This document shows, one piece after another, positions 1 to 12,029 of a stretch of DNA of 64,000 nucleotides. The DNA lies in assembly GCA_033065855.1 (NCBI GenBank), contig JAVXUO010001149.1, positions 62,001 through 126,000 on the forward strand, in the 5' to 3' direction. Position 1 is the first letter of the stretch; each line of letters starts with the position of its first letter. The DNA is from Escallonia rubra (lineage: Eukaryota; Streptophyta; Magnoliopsida; Escalloniales; Escalloniaceae). The notes beneath the pieces were generated by a model, which did not search any database, was not told the origin of the DNA, and worked only from the letters and a program-made list of their open reading frames with translations. Made by a program: the position numbers and the translations under genes.

Positions 1-433
1 AAACGAGTCAGTTTACAGAAGTTACATAAGAATTAATCCCGAATTTTCTTCTGTACAAGAGTCTGTCCAGTTTTTAGTGTTCGAAAAGAAGAAAGAGTTC
101 TACCATTGTTTGGTTCGCCGGGTCTGGAAATTTGGTGTGCTACTATTTTCAGACGTAGCCGTTGTATCCTGGGAGACTATCGTCGAGAGTCGTCAGCACC
201 GTTGCGGGACGAATAAGTCTTAAGGACAGTGAATCAAATTCACGCCTCGCTCCCTTTTTCCTTTGCTGTTCTGCAATCTTGTTGTGAGTTATAATCTATA
301 ATTTGTTTCTTTGGTTACGTTACTGCTGTTTATGAAACCTTTATATTTGCATGCCATTAAATGCTCGAAACTGATTTGAGGCACAAGTATACACAAAGAT
401 ATATATTTCGTACAACATTTAGCACATAGGTGT
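1..433. other. No gene seen; AT-rich intergenic DNA
   Basis: No coding frame with recognisable homology, RNA gene or clear repeat boundary is visible before the duplicated segment that begins near 434. Confidence 0.4.
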
Positions 434-1050
434 GGCTAGAACTAGTATTGAGCTTGTGGAATTGATTTGTTGTTCACGGTTTACCATTACTTTACGAAAA
501 CCATTCAAAATACAGTTCATAAGTTGTACAAATGTTGTATGCACGCATTCGTTCAATTAAAACAACCACACAATCTCTTTAGTAGCCTCCAACTCTTGCG
601 TAAATCCAGTGCAAAAGTAAGCATTCATTACTTTTGAAAATATTATTGGGTAAGAAGTTAGGACATCACCATATTCTATGCTAAACTTGCTCCCAATTTA
701 TGCAAGTGGAAGGCACAATGTCCTCTCTATTGCCATCATGACTCCTCCGTTTAAGACCTTGCCTCTAATTAATTTACTACAACGTCAACAAGTAAGAGTT
801 CTGAATCTTTGTTTGCACAGAGCAAGGCCGTTATTATTGGGTGCGACTAATATGAGTTTCTTTGTATGTCATCTTTCCATTTGGGGGTCACAAGTACTTT
901 GTGTGTCATCATTCCATGTGAGGGGATGGAGACATAGTAAATTCTGACCACCTTAATTTATCTAGATCAAAAAATTACCATATAAAGTTTATAAACTTGT
1001 TGTCGCCCTTAAATATCTTCTTTGTTCATTTATTGCTAGAAAATGATATT
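434..1050. repeat. Copy 1 of a ~600-bp direct duplication
   Basis: This stretch matches 3490-4065 in the same orientation at clearly diverged but continuous identity. Shared landmarks in order include 'gtattgagcttgtg', 'acacaatctctttagtagcc', 'gaagttaggacatca', 'gaggggatggagacat' and 'tttattgc.agaaaa'. It has small indels and no conserved reading frame, so it is non-coding. It could be a segmental tandem duplication later pushed apart, or two copies of an unclassified repeat family. Confidence 0.7.
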
Positions 1051-1449
1051 TCCCCTTTTAATTTCATAAAAGGGCGACTCATTAATCCAAGGCTGTGCAT
1101 TTGCACGGGTCCATTGACTAGTCTTATGAAAGCAAGTAGGGGAAACATGTTATTGTTAAGGTTGAAAAGGATGATACCTTGTGTCTTCTTTTTTCCTTGT
1201 TAGTGGAACGAGAGAGTGGCAGATGCGGGGTCAAATTTGAAGTCTGCCCTTTCTGGACTTTAATCTGACACTTGCTTACACTATGTTTGCATTCTTTTGC
1301 CTCTAAAAGTCTAACTTTTTGGTCGTTAATGTTCTTTTACCCAGAAATAAGGTAAAAACAAGCTCGGCTATTCTCACTTCCTTTCTGCTCGTTGTTTCCC
1401 TTACAAGAACGTACAAGGAGTTTAGCACATAGATGTGGCTCAAACTAGC

Positions 1450-1853
1450 CCGTTTGAGACTGATTCTAAAAAGTAGATTTTAGCTTAAATCTTAATCAGT
1501 TTTTAAAATTAGATTTAACCTACTTTAAGTAGAATCAATTTGTTGTTTGACAACAATAACTGTAAACTAGCTTAAAGTTACAAAAAAGTGTTTCGATAAA
1601 AAGTGCTTAAATCAGCTAACAATGACAAAATGACCATACATAACACTTAATAAATAAAAATTTTTAATTCCATTTAGAAAGGTAATGTTAACATAGATTT
1701 TATTTGTAAATAACTATAATAAACAAATAAATTATTGAAAAGCTATTTTCACCCACCTACAAAAGTTTTTTATTTCTTATTTTAAATTAAAAACACCTAT
1801 AATCTCACATTAATGCCTATAGTACAATAACTTTTTCAAATTAGTCAAACGGT
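1450..1853. mobile_element. Possible hAT-like MITE, AT-rich
   Basis: A ~400-bp AT-rich segment is bounded by CCGTTTGAGACTGATT on the left and the reverse complement of CCGTTTGACTAATTTG on the right. It has no coding capacity. The target-site duplication was not resolved. The short ends are only partly matching, so the call is tentative. Confidence 0.3.
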
Positions 1854-2039
1854 ATGAAATGTCCTTCGGTGAGATATATGAGGACAATATAGTCCTACAT
1901 TAAATCAAGTTTGACCATTCCAAAAATCGATGACAAACACATTCTCTCTTAGTGTTGCTTCACTTGGGCTGCCTCATGGCGTATGTCCAATCATTTGATC
2001 ATAATCTCTACAGTAAAAAATAAGGATGCCGTGTTAATA

Positions 2040-3262
2040 TATGCACACGAGAAAGCAGCTTGGAAGTTAGAGGATCAAAATCCTAACTACAATCCAGGAC
2101 TAAGCGTTCCATAAAAAACATGGGGTAGATTGTGGAAGCTCCACCTATCGCACAAAGTACAAGTGTTTCTTTGGCAGGTTCTGATGAGAAGATTACCAAC
2201 CAAGAAATTCCTTTCCAAAATGAAAATAAGTAATGACAGTGCTTGCTGCTTCTGTAATATGCATATAGAAACCTGTGAATATCTATTATATGAGTGCTCT
2301 AGTGTGCGTGCGGTCTGGTTCGGTTTGAAAATAGGTCTTCGATTACAATCGCCCTTGCCAACCTTTTTCGAATGGCTTATAGCTTGGATCAACAAAGGAA
2401 ATGCTCCATCAAAAGATAGATCCAAATTCGCCACCATCATGTTTATCACTCTATGGCAAATATGGTTGCATCGAAATGAAATTGTGTTCAAAGGTGCCTC
2501 TTTCAACCCAATGACTATCATAGAGAAGGTCTAGGCCTAAGCACATCTGACATTGAAGGCCTTCTCAAAGAATTCCACAAGAAAACAGAAAACATTACTC
2601 AAGGGATTATGACAGCTTTGTTAGGAAAACCCAAGGCATCTTATACTCTACATATCACCACAAGTTCCTGCTCACATAAACTGCCATATCTTGTCTATAC
2701 AGGGTCTCAATTCCAACAACATAGGCATAGAGCAGGCCTCGGGATTTGCATATCACAATCTTTGGAGAACAGATTGGGTTCTCATGTGACTTCTTATTAT
2801 GCTCAAGATCCGTTTACTTCTCATGCCCTTGCAGTGCTGAAAACATTGCAGTGGGCACAACATTATCATATGTATCATATCATTATTTACACTGACTCCG
2901 TACGTTTGATTGAACAGATGACAGGACAGGCGGAGATTAGCACCGTAGCACCACCTGTTATGTATTATATAAGCTCGATCAGGACGCAATTTCACTTTTG
3001 TTGGAAATTAAAAGAAAGCAAAAGGCTGCTGTCTGAAGCGGTCGGACTTGCCACTTTTGCTTGCAAGGCTAAATCGGCAGGGCAGTATCTATGACATGGA
3101 CTCATAGATTAGATGCTTTTAGATCTACACATGCATATTTGGACAATGATTAGCTTCCATTTGCTTTAATTGTTTGTAATATATTTTTATGTACTCTGTA
3201 TGGCCGGGACGGCTCTTTTATGCGTAATATATTTTTCCTCTTAATCAAAAAAAAAAAAATTA
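2040..3262 (+). mobile_element. LINE (non-LTR retrotransposon) 3' remnant
   Basis: Frame 2130-2534 encodes a reverse-transcriptase zinc-binding region (zf-RVT type): 'LWKLHLSHKVQVFLWQVL', then a C-x2-C cluster in SACCFCNMHIETCEYLLYEC and a 'RAVWF' tail. After a stop at 2532-2534 a second frame (2609-3094) encodes an RNase H-like domain (RVT_3 type) with 'AGLGICI', 'ALAVLKTLQWA' and 'IIIYTDS'. The two domains in this order are the C-terminal end of a plant LINE polyprotein. The segment ends in an A-run at about 3247-3260, as expected for a LINE 3' end. The stop and frame break show it is dead, and the endonuclease and reverse transcriptase core are absent (5' truncation). Confidence 0.8.
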
Positions 3263-3489
3263 TCAGTTAAAAACAATGAGTTTGGGAGACAAGCAAGTTA
3301 TGGTTAGATTTGGCTGCTAGCTTGTATGGCACAAAATCATAAACTAAACAGGTGAGGTGCCTCTAGAATGTCTTATTTCTTTCTCAGTTTGTTCTTCTTC
3401 TTTGTTCTTTTTTTTTTTTTTGTGTATGTGTGTGTGTGTCTTTTTTTTTTTATCTAGCATATTAGAATGTACCTCGGTCGCATCTCATC

Positions 3490-4065
3490 AATGTATGCTA
3501 GTATTGAGCTTGTGCTATTGATTTGGTGCTAATGATTTACTACTACCGTATAAAAACCGTTCAAAATATAGTTATTAATTTATACAAACTCCGCGTAGGT
3601 AATCGTTCATTTATAAACAACTACACAATCTCTTTAGTAGCCTTAAACTTTTGGGTAAATCCACTGCACAAGTAAGCTGTCATTACTTTTGCAATAATTG
3701 TTGCTTTAGAAGTTAGGACATCATCGTATTCTATGCTAAATTTTCTCCAGATTTATGTAAGTGGGAGGCACAATGTCCATTCTATTACCATCATGACACC
3801 CACGTTTAAGACCTTGCCACTAACTATTGTACAACCTTAACCAGTAAGAATTGAGAATTGGGTGACTAATCAGGATCTCTTTGTATGTCATCTTTGCATT
3901 TGAGGGTCATGAGTACTTTGTGTGACATCATTCCATTTGAGGGGATGGAGACATTGTATATTTTGACCACCTTAATTTCTGGAAATCAAAAGATTACCAT
4001 GAAAAGTTTATAACCTGTTGTTGCCCTTAAAACCCTCTTTCTTCATTTATTGCCAGAAAAGTATA
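3490..4065. repeat. Copy 2 of the ~600-bp direct duplication
   Basis: This is the partner of 434-1050, same orientation, starting about 3.05 kb downstream. The LINE remnant lies in the interval between the two copies. No coding sequence is conserved between them. Confidence 0.7.
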
Positions 4066-4785
4066 CTTCTCTTCTTTTTATATTCTGGAGAGTTGCAAGG
4101 CGTAGACACAGATAATCCCCAACTCATCAATTGCATCTTGAAGCGACAAATGCAGGTCTTCAGCTACCCTTTAGAAAGTATACCATCTCGAATATCGTGG
4201 TTGACGGCCAACCGAAAAGTACAGAGGTGTTTATGGGATGATAGAATCAACCTTCTTTTGCTTGCCAACAACAACAAAAGTTGCGGTTTCATCAAGAAAA
4301 AATAGCCAAGGTAGATCAAAACATGGTCTTCTATAGTGTAGTTTGTTGTTGCACATTTGTGCAAACGGAGAAGTATTATTTCGAAAGATGTTGCTGAACA
4401 TTTTACAAGCCACAGAATAGGATGACAAGATGTTTATACTCATCGTACTTGTGACCTAAACTATCAACCATTTCACACACAAATTCTCCCTATATGAATT
4501 AAGTGAATAGCCTTCCCACAATGACACGCGACGGAAAGAATGCAGTCATTATCATGCTTCTCCCCTGTAGTTGGCCAGTGCAGAAAGCTGAACTATTTAG
4601 CCGTAGACGCCTCTCCATGCCAGCAATGGTTCTCTTCAGGAATCTCGGAAGCTGGAAATTCACCGCAAGCTCGCTAATGATTCAACTTCTAACACTTGAA
4701 TAACTTCCCATTCTTTTCTGAATTAGCAAGCTAGACAGCAGAGGAACGTATTGGGTTCAATCACCGTACGAAATAAATCAATATA
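4066..4785. other. No gene seen; 3' flank of the transporter
   Basis: Short open frames only, none with recognisable homology. The right part is downstream of the minus-strand transporter stop and probably holds its 3' UTR. Confidence 0.4.
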
Positions 4786-7475
4786 TCATCCTTTCTGCAC
4801 TAAATGCTCAACGTCCCCAAGTTCCACTTCGCTTCCTTTCCACCCATGTTCATTCTGAAATAACAATTCAATCTGCTCTAGAGATTTACCTTTTGTTTCG
4901 GGAACAAATTTGTAAACAAACGCAACAGAAAGGGCTGATATTGCTGAAAAGATGAAGAACGTTCCAGCCACAGTGATGGCACGAGAAACAGATAAGAAGG
5001 ACATGGCAATTACGCCGCTGCACACTCTATTACCAACTGCTCCAAGTGCAGATGCTTGAGCTCTCAGTCTTAGAGGGAATATCTCAGATGTCAAAACCCA
5101 GCAAACCGGACCAATTCCAACAGAAAAGAAAGCTACGTTCCCACAAACCGATAGTAGTGCCAATGCAATCCCTAGAGGCCCTTCCTTCAGCAAAGATAAA
5201 CTGAGGCCTAAGCTAAACAAACAAATAGTCATACCAATTGTACTCACATACAGCAATGGCTTTCTTCCAACTTTGTCAATCAGTAAAATAGCAACTAGTA
5301 TAAATGCAGTCTTTGCAAGCCCCACAGCAACAGTTGCACCAAGAAGTTTTGACTTACCTTCTATACCAGCCGTTTTGAAAATCTCAGGGCTGTAGTACAC
5401 TGTTGCATCGATTCCCGTGATCTGTTGAAAACACTGGATCCCAAAACCAGTGACCAGCATCCGTCTAAGTGCAGGAGAAGGACTCAAAAGTTCACGCCAA
5501 ACGGCTTTCTCTTCAGACTTCTCCCCGTTGGCAGGTCCAGCCGCTTGTTGAATTTCAGCGAGTCTCTCCTCCACCTCGGCCTCATTCTCATTTGTTTTTG
5601 ATAGTACTAATCTCGCTTCTTCAACTCGGTTCTGCATTACCAACCACCTTGGTGACTCGGGGATTATGCAGAGAGCGAAGGCTATAAATACCGAGGGGAG
5701 AATTCCCACGGCAAGCATAATTCTCCAGCTTGTGTGTGCTGGCAGACCTGAAAATGCATAGTTGGAGACATAACCAAGTAGAATTCCTAGGTTTATGAAA
5801 ATCTCAGGGAATGAGGTGAAGGAGCCTCTGGCAATGGTTGGTGATATCTCAGCTATGTAGACAGGAGCAATCATGACACCAAAGCCGATCCCAATCCCAG
5901 CCAAGAATCTTCCGACCATAAGTACTTGGAATGAAGGAGCAAGGGTCATTATAGCTGCACCAGCTTGAAATATGATGGCAGCTATTCCCATTGTCCATTT
6001 TCTACCAAGAGAGTCTGATACTCTTCCGCCAGCTAAACTACCAAAAATTGATACGACACTCAAACAACCCACTAAAACTTCTTCTTGCACCTCTGTTATC
6101 TTGAGATCTTCTTGAATGAATAAGATTGCTCCACTCATAACACCCACATCTGCAAATCAAGAATCGCATTACACAATTGCAATTCAATGCATTCAACTTC
6201 CTAATTGCATGTTCCTGTGTTGATTACTTTGTTCTGAATGTATCTATTGTGTGAGGGATTTCTTAAGAAGTAGATTCATAGAATTAGTTGCCCATTACTA
6301 GAAAGAACCAAAATAAAAGAAAAAAGATTGGAAGGGTACATGATCGAGCATTATGGGTGATATGGCTAGAAGAAATGCGTGTCCTATTGCACGCGATCAG
6401 TATTTAGCCAGCTGGCTTAATTGACATAACCACCTTCCAACTATGGCATGGTTGCAAATTCCTTCCTCAAAGAAAAGTCTTCATAAAACGAGCCCAAGTC
6501 TAGAATTTTTAGGAGATGCTCCGAAAAATCTGTATTATGAAGCAAAGAACTCTTTGGTTGGAAAGTTTTTCTGAGCTTAGGCTACTCATTATCCAAAAAG
6601 TTGCAATCAAACAATTATAAGTGACAGTTCAAATCCAAAATTCAGCGATCTTCCTCATTTGCTCAATCTGCAGCGGTCCTCCTTCAAATGAAAAGCGCGT
6701 AGAAAAAAGGATGGCCAATAAGGACCTTAGTCACCTTACTTAGATTGATGTTGTTTTCTGTTCACCAAACAGAAACTTTCTTTCAATCTCGGGTCGAATA
6801 CACCTTCCCATTTTGTAACAAGTGCTCCTAACGATTGGAAATACCAAGGTGGATTTATGGTCTCTGTGTTCCTTTGCAACTGCTTATTTTCTAAAGCAAG
6901 CAATTGACACTTCATTTTCATGAACAGAATCAGCCAATTAGCAACGACATTCCAGCTAACCAGAATCTTGACCATATACCACCCCCCCCCCCCCCCACCC
7001 CCCAAAAGGGGAAAAAACACCTACCGACACCCTTGGGAGATTTTTACCTTCCAGTCAATGAAGGACACCTAAATCTATGCATCCTATAATTACTCTATGA
7101 AGGGGCAAAAGCCAAGATTTGGGCTTTACATATGTGCTCAAGGAACTTGAGATTTAAGCAGAGAAAAAATAGCAAACCTAACCACGACAGCTCTAACTTT
7201 TTGTCGAAAGGAGGGGAAAAAAATAATTGGAAGAGAGGATTACCGTAGCCAAGGAGAACAGAATTCAAGGATGCAAAAACAGCACAAGCAAAAACATATT
7301 TCCTGATACTCCTGCTCTTGTCCTGCTGATGGTGGTGGTGTGAAGCATCATCATCTTCATCACCATAATCAGTCAGCTCAGACACCATCCTTTTGTACTT
7401 GTTCTTATTTCCCAAAGGAAGACCAGCCAACTCCATATCCCCATTCCCATTTTCTTGGACACCCATTAAACCCAT
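4786..7475 (-). CDS. PLT4: Polyol/monosaccharide:H+ symporter, PLT4-like
   Basis: Two exons on the minus strand. Exon 1 is 7475-7244 and exon 2 is 6149-4786; the 1,094-bp intron has GT (7243) and AG (6150) borders and splits the Asp codon of the LLGYDVGVMSGA motif. The product is 531 aa, the usual length for plant polyol transporters. Major facilitator sugar-porter signatures are all present: SLGRKWT, PESPRWLV, QQITGIDATVYYSPEIF, DKVGRKPLL and the C-terminal PETKGKSLEQIE, with about twelve hydrophobic segments. The N-terminus (about residues 1-58) is cytosolic, with an acidic run then a His/Gln cluster. Family members are proton-coupled importers of polyols or cyclitols, usually in the plasma membrane. 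The N-terminal text and GYDVGVMSGA favour the PLT4 (At2g20780) branch. The ATG at 7475 gives the fullest N-terminus. The intron holds a C-rich run at 6980-7003. Substrate is inferred from family only. Confidence 0.93.
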
Positions 7476-8644
7476 CTCCCTTTTCTATGATCTTTCCCCT
7501 GTTTCCAAACAAATCCAAGAAACCTGTACTGGGGTTTTGCAACTGTTGAAACTCTGGCGCAGGGCCAAAAATGAAGTTTATTTATCAGATCTGTTGGGGA
7601 GAGAAGAAGGCGACTTAAGCAAATGGGAGTTCATGTGAGGAATTCATCAACTTACCAAGATATGGTAAACAAAACACGGTATTGACCATGTTGGAATTGT
7701 TTAAGATTCAACGGAGCTTTCAAAAGTAACAGCTGTGTGGTCACTGGTCATTCACGGTATTTTCAAGTATCTAAACATGTCAACCAATGGGATTTCACTT
7801 TTCCTTTTTGCTATTTTCTTAGAGAAAAGACAAATAAAGAGAGTGCGTGACTAAGGGAAAAGAAATATGTGCATGTCCGGTGTCCCAAAGGGCAATAAAA
7901 AACAAGGGAAACTTCTCATTACCACTTCTGGTTTTCTCGGGGCGCTCCCTCGGTATAATTAATCAGCACATGGTACAACGCCTTATATAAGAATCCAAGG
8001 GTGGTGCTTGTGCTTGTGCTTGTGCTTGTGCTTGCTGTGGCATCTTTGCTCTTGTCCCATAGGGTTGGTTGCTCCCAGTGAAGAAGTCTAAAATGCTATA
8101 GCCCCAAAGTGACCAATTTTCAATTTCTTTTTTGACAGAGCCATAGGGCTACAATTGATTGTAGCAGTGCTAAGCATAATTATGTGTTCAAGATAACTTT
8201 TTTTTTTCAAAGAGCAAAAACATTGTGGATTTAGCTGGTTTAAGACACTAGTGATCAATTTGGTTGACCCATTTCACCGCTCTATTCGGGCTCAAGTTGT
8301 AGTCCTTGATGGAAAAAAATGGAACACAAAAATTGAAGCAAGTAAGAATCTGAAAAGATATAATTACGTAAGTTTGAAAGTGTATATTAACTGTTACACA
8401 TAGTTAAATAGTGTCAGTTGACTCGACTCATCTTTAAACAAAGATGTACTTGATAATTACGACACTTTTAGGACTTACTCGCTTAAGCATTCTAGACTTA
8501 GTAGACAAATAGGCACATGTGACTCATCTAAAGAGTAGGATCATCTGTTGTAACAGAAAAATGCAGCTAAATGTGTTATAGCGATGAAAAATTGTTACTA
8601 TAATTTGTAACAACAACGTTAAAATATTTTTAGTGACAATCTTT
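7476..8644. promoter_or_regulatory. Upstream region of the transporter gene
   Basis: No coding sequence is seen. A TATA-like palindrome 'ttatataag' lies near 7984-7992, about 500 bp upstream of the minus-strand ATG; this would be far for a promoter TATA without a long leader. Immediately beyond is a hexamer microsatellite, about five units of cttgtg/tgcttg, at about 8004-8035. Confidence 0.3.
8004..8035. repeat. Hexanucleotide microsatellite (gcttgt)n
   Basis: About five consecutive units of 'gcttgt' are read directly from the sequence. It lies about 530 bp upstream of the transporter start codon. Confidence 0.85.
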
Positions 8645-9421
8645 TGATGCTAAGGAAATGGGTTCGTTGCTACGTGGAGGTGTCACAAAAGGATGCAGTC
8701 TGAATCAGCTTCCAGGTAGGCAAAGTGGGAGACATCAAGGATGGAGTAAGGGCTGAGAGCAAGGCTCCCCAGACAGGTTGCGAGGGTTGGCAGCGCCGCG
8801 CAGGCAGGGCGACGACAAACAGGGCCGGCGGTCGACAGTCCGAATCAAAGGTGCAGCATCAAGGGTCCGATATCAGAAGTCCAAATGTGTTTTTCTCACT
8901 AGAATTCCAGAGAGAATGTCTTTTAGAGAGAGAAAGTGAAAATGTCAAATGAGAGAGCCGTCCCCCAAATGAGCTCCAAAGTTCATTGTTTATAGGCAAA
9001 AGTGTGCATGTGTCATCAGCTGACACGTGTCATCCCCTGGGAGTGACACGTCACCAGGGGGTCCAAAGTACCGATTCTCTGTTGGACTGCCGGTCCCCGA
9101 GTTCGTGCTGCCCTGCTCTTGTGGCATCTCTCTGCCCGTCTAAGGAGACTGACCACACCGCGATAGCATGATCAGAGTAGCCCGTTGCCCCAGCCACCGG
9201 TCCAAGCCCATACTGAATCCCACAAGATGCGTCAAAAAACGAGCAGAGAACCTGACAACGGCGAGGGTTGCCCCTGCAGCCAACTGCCAGGCGGACTAGG
9301 AGTGATGCCCTCCTAGGACCTGCTCCCGTCTCGAAGTGACCCGGGGGTCATAGTCGCTAGGGGTGCCGACGCAAGCCCCCGGTGCCGGAGCACGTAGGCC
9401 AGTCACGAAGACACCCTGGCG

Positions 9422-10640
9422 GAGATAGTGTCCCGAAGGGCTTGTCTATCCCGCGGGTGAGTCCTTGTGCCGGAGCACTCGGAGCGCGTCAAGGTAGCAT
9501 CCCGGAGGAGCCGTCTACCCGATTGGCCGAGGTAGCATCCCGGAGGAGCCGTCTACCTGGCGTAAGGGGAGTTGAAAAGCTCCATGGCAGAGATATTGTC
9601 CCGGAGGAGTCGCCTATCCCCGCGGGTGAGTCCTTGTGCCGGAGCACTCGGAGCTCGTCAAGGTAGCATCCCGGAGGAGCCGTCTACTTGGCGGAAGAGG
9701 AGTTGAAAAGCTCCCTGGTAGAGATAGTGTCCCGGAGGAGTCGGCTATCCCCGCGGGTGAGTCCTTGTGCCGGAGCACTCGGAGCGCGTCAAGGTAGCAT
9801 CCCGGAGGAGCCGTCTACTTGGCGGAAGGGGAGTTGAAAAGCTCCCTGGCAGAGATAGTGTCCCGGAGGAGTCGGCTATCCCCGCGGGTGAGTCCTTGTG
9901 CCGGAGCACTCGGAGCGCGTCAAGGTAGTATCCCGGAGGAGTCGTCTACCCGACTGGCCAAGGTAGCATCCCGGAGGAGCCGTCTACCTTGCGGAAAGGG
10001 AGTTAAAGAGCTCCCTGGTGGAGATAGTGTCCCGGAGGAGTCGCCTATCCCCACGAGTGAGTCCTTGTGCCGGAGCACTCGGACCGCGTCAAGGTAGCAT
10101 CCCAGAGGAGCCGTCTACCCGACTGACTGAGGTAGCATCCCGGATGAGTCGTCTACCTGACGGAAGGGGAGTTGAAGAGATCCATGGCGGAGATAGTGTA
10201 CCGAAGGAGTCGCCTATCCCCGCCAGTGAGTCCTTGTGCCGGAGCACTCGGAGCGCGTCAAGGTAGCATCCCGGAGGAGCCGTCTACCTGGCAGAAGGGG
10301 AGTTGAAGCGATCCCTGGCGGAGATAGTGTACCGGAGGAGTCGCCTATCCCTGCCAGTGAGTCCTTGTGCCGGAGCACTCAGAGCGCGTCAAGGTAGGAT
10401 CTCGGAGGAGCCGTCTACCTGGCGGAAGGGGAGTTGAAGAGCTCACAGGCAGAGATAGTGTCCCGGAGGAGTCGTCTATCCCCACGGGTGAGTCCTTGTG
10501 CCGGAGCACTCAGAGAGTGTCAAGGTAGTATCCCGGAGGAGCTGTCTACCCTACTGGCCGAGGTAACATCTCGGAGGAGCCGTCTACCTGGCGGAAGAGG
10601 AGTTGAAAAGCTCCATGGCAGAGATAGTGTCCCGGAGGAA
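9422..10640. repeat. Nine-unit tandem array with 131/169-bp alternation
   Basis: The landmark 'gagata(g/t)tgt' recurs at 9422, 9590, 9721, 9852, 10021, 10190, 10321, 10452 and 10621. Spacings are 168, 131, 131, 169, 169, 131, 131 and 169 bp. The long units carry an extra ~38-bp copy of the 'ggtagcatcccggaggagcc' block. The pattern is a four-unit block of about 600 bp present twice. It sits in the part of the LTR expected to be U3. Open frames across it are by-products of the repeat. Confidence 0.88.
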
Positions 10641-10859
10641 TCGCCTATCCCCGCAGGATGCTGCACACTTCAGAGAGTGGGTCGAAGCATGTTCCACAAC
10701 CAAGGCAAGATGTGCATGGTGTGGTGAATGAGTGTTAAGGAGTGTTAAGGAGGATAGTTGTTGTGGAGACGGTACCCAGATGACAATGCACGACCTCGAG
10801 TGACGGGTGTCGCGACGACGACGCACGGGCGACAACAAGCGTCATGCGACCACAGGTGG

Positions 10860-11130
10860 TAAGTGAGCACTGTGGAGAGTGCACGGGCGCCGGCGACGGG
10901 GGTCGCGGAGACGGTGCGCGGGCGATGGGAGTCGCGGAGTTGTCATGCGGACACGGGTGATGAAGGTCGCGAGGATGGCGCACAGGCGACGAGAGTCGCG
11001 GAGCTGGCGTGCGGGCAACAGGAGTCACGGAGCTGTCGCGCGGACGCGGGCGACGAAGGTCACGGAGATGGCACCTGGGCGATGAGCGGCGGTCGTAGCG
11101 ACGACGGAGGGTGGCGACGAGCGACGGTCG
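10860..11130. repeat. GC-rich degenerate minisatellite
   Basis: Imperfect units of roughly 40 bp built on 'gagtcgcggagctg.cg.gcgg.c' are repeated with drift. Open frames on both strands (Arg/Gly-rich) follow from the composition and are not taken as genes. Confidence 0.55.
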
Positions 11131-11379
11131 TCGCGACTACGGCGCGCGACCGCGAACGACGGTAGTTGATCGTCAAGGTAGGTGGCCGACCCCTTAAGGT
11201 GGAAGGCACACCAAGGCTGCTTCACAAAGGGAAAATGCACGTGACTTGAGCATGCGTCGCTTTGACTGGTTTGTGAGCGTTGAAAAGTTGACCGTTGAAT
11301 ATGCCGACGTGTCATGAGAATTGGGACCCCCAGTGGGCCTATAGGTGTAACCAAGATAGTTTGGGAACATCTTTTCTCA

Positions 11380-12029
11380 ATAAAACTGTTACATCATAAA
11401 TTATGTAAAGAGAGGATCCTTATCTCTGATTCGAAAATTTTCATATGATAATCAATTATCCGTCTCTTTCGTATGTTCATACATTTTACAGTTTTTATTA
11501 AATACATAAAACGTATAGCCTACTTTATTTTGAGACGTCCACATCAATCATTACCGCTTAATTCAAACTTTACACAAAAAGTATGGTTGAGGTTTGTGAT
11601 ATAATGGTCCTAAAATGGACCTTTTGGATACTGCAGATGTTCTGGGGTGTAGTCTTAGGGATACCAATTGTGTGCCAAGGAAGATGTTGGGACAACGAGC
11701 ATGAGAACTATCAATTCTTCTGCATCTTAACCATAAGTAATCACTCTCTATCTCCGTCCTCTGTCTCCTCCCTGCACTTTGTCGGCCTCTCGCTCCACCA
11801 GCGTTAATGGCTCTGATTCCCTTCCTCATCCATGAGCGGGATTTTATGTTGCTTGAACTTAAGCTTGCCGGTCTCTTGCTTTTAAATTTATCATTTCAGA
11901 AATGGGTTCAAAGGACATGACCCTCTCATACTAATGAGTTTGGCGCAACTACAATCTCAAGAGTATGGTAACTGTTGAGATTGAGGCAATTCTATGACTT
12001 TAAGAACTTCATTGATTCAAGGGCAAAAT
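11380..12029. other. No gene seen
   Basis: AT-rich spacer between the LTR and the RNase H-like remnant. No frame with recognisable homology. Confidence 0.35.

Larger units (their letters stand above)
8645..11352 (-). mobile_element. LTR of a Ty3/gypsy element (solo or truncated copy)
   Basis: The part 8645-9360 matches 55989-56710 in the same orientation, base for base over long runs (for example 'cccctgcagccaactgccagg'), and 55989 lies next to an integrase-bearing minus-strand element. Read on the minus strand it ends in GCATCA at 8645, with a pyrimidine-rich leader typical of R/U5. The other edge is uncertain. It is either 10665, where 'ctgca' matches the end of the second copy and gives almost equal lengths (2,021 versus 2,024 bp), or about 11352, because the tail 11190-11352 recurs as a separate fragment at 40850-41090. 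No coding sequence and no convincing 5-bp target duplication were found. The interior is rich in tandem repeats. Confidence 0.7.

Noticed and set aside
9382-10727. Series of Arg/Ser/Glu-rich plus-strand frames of 80-97 codons
   Set aside because: Each follows the 131/169-bp tandem unit inside the LTR. No start context or domain.
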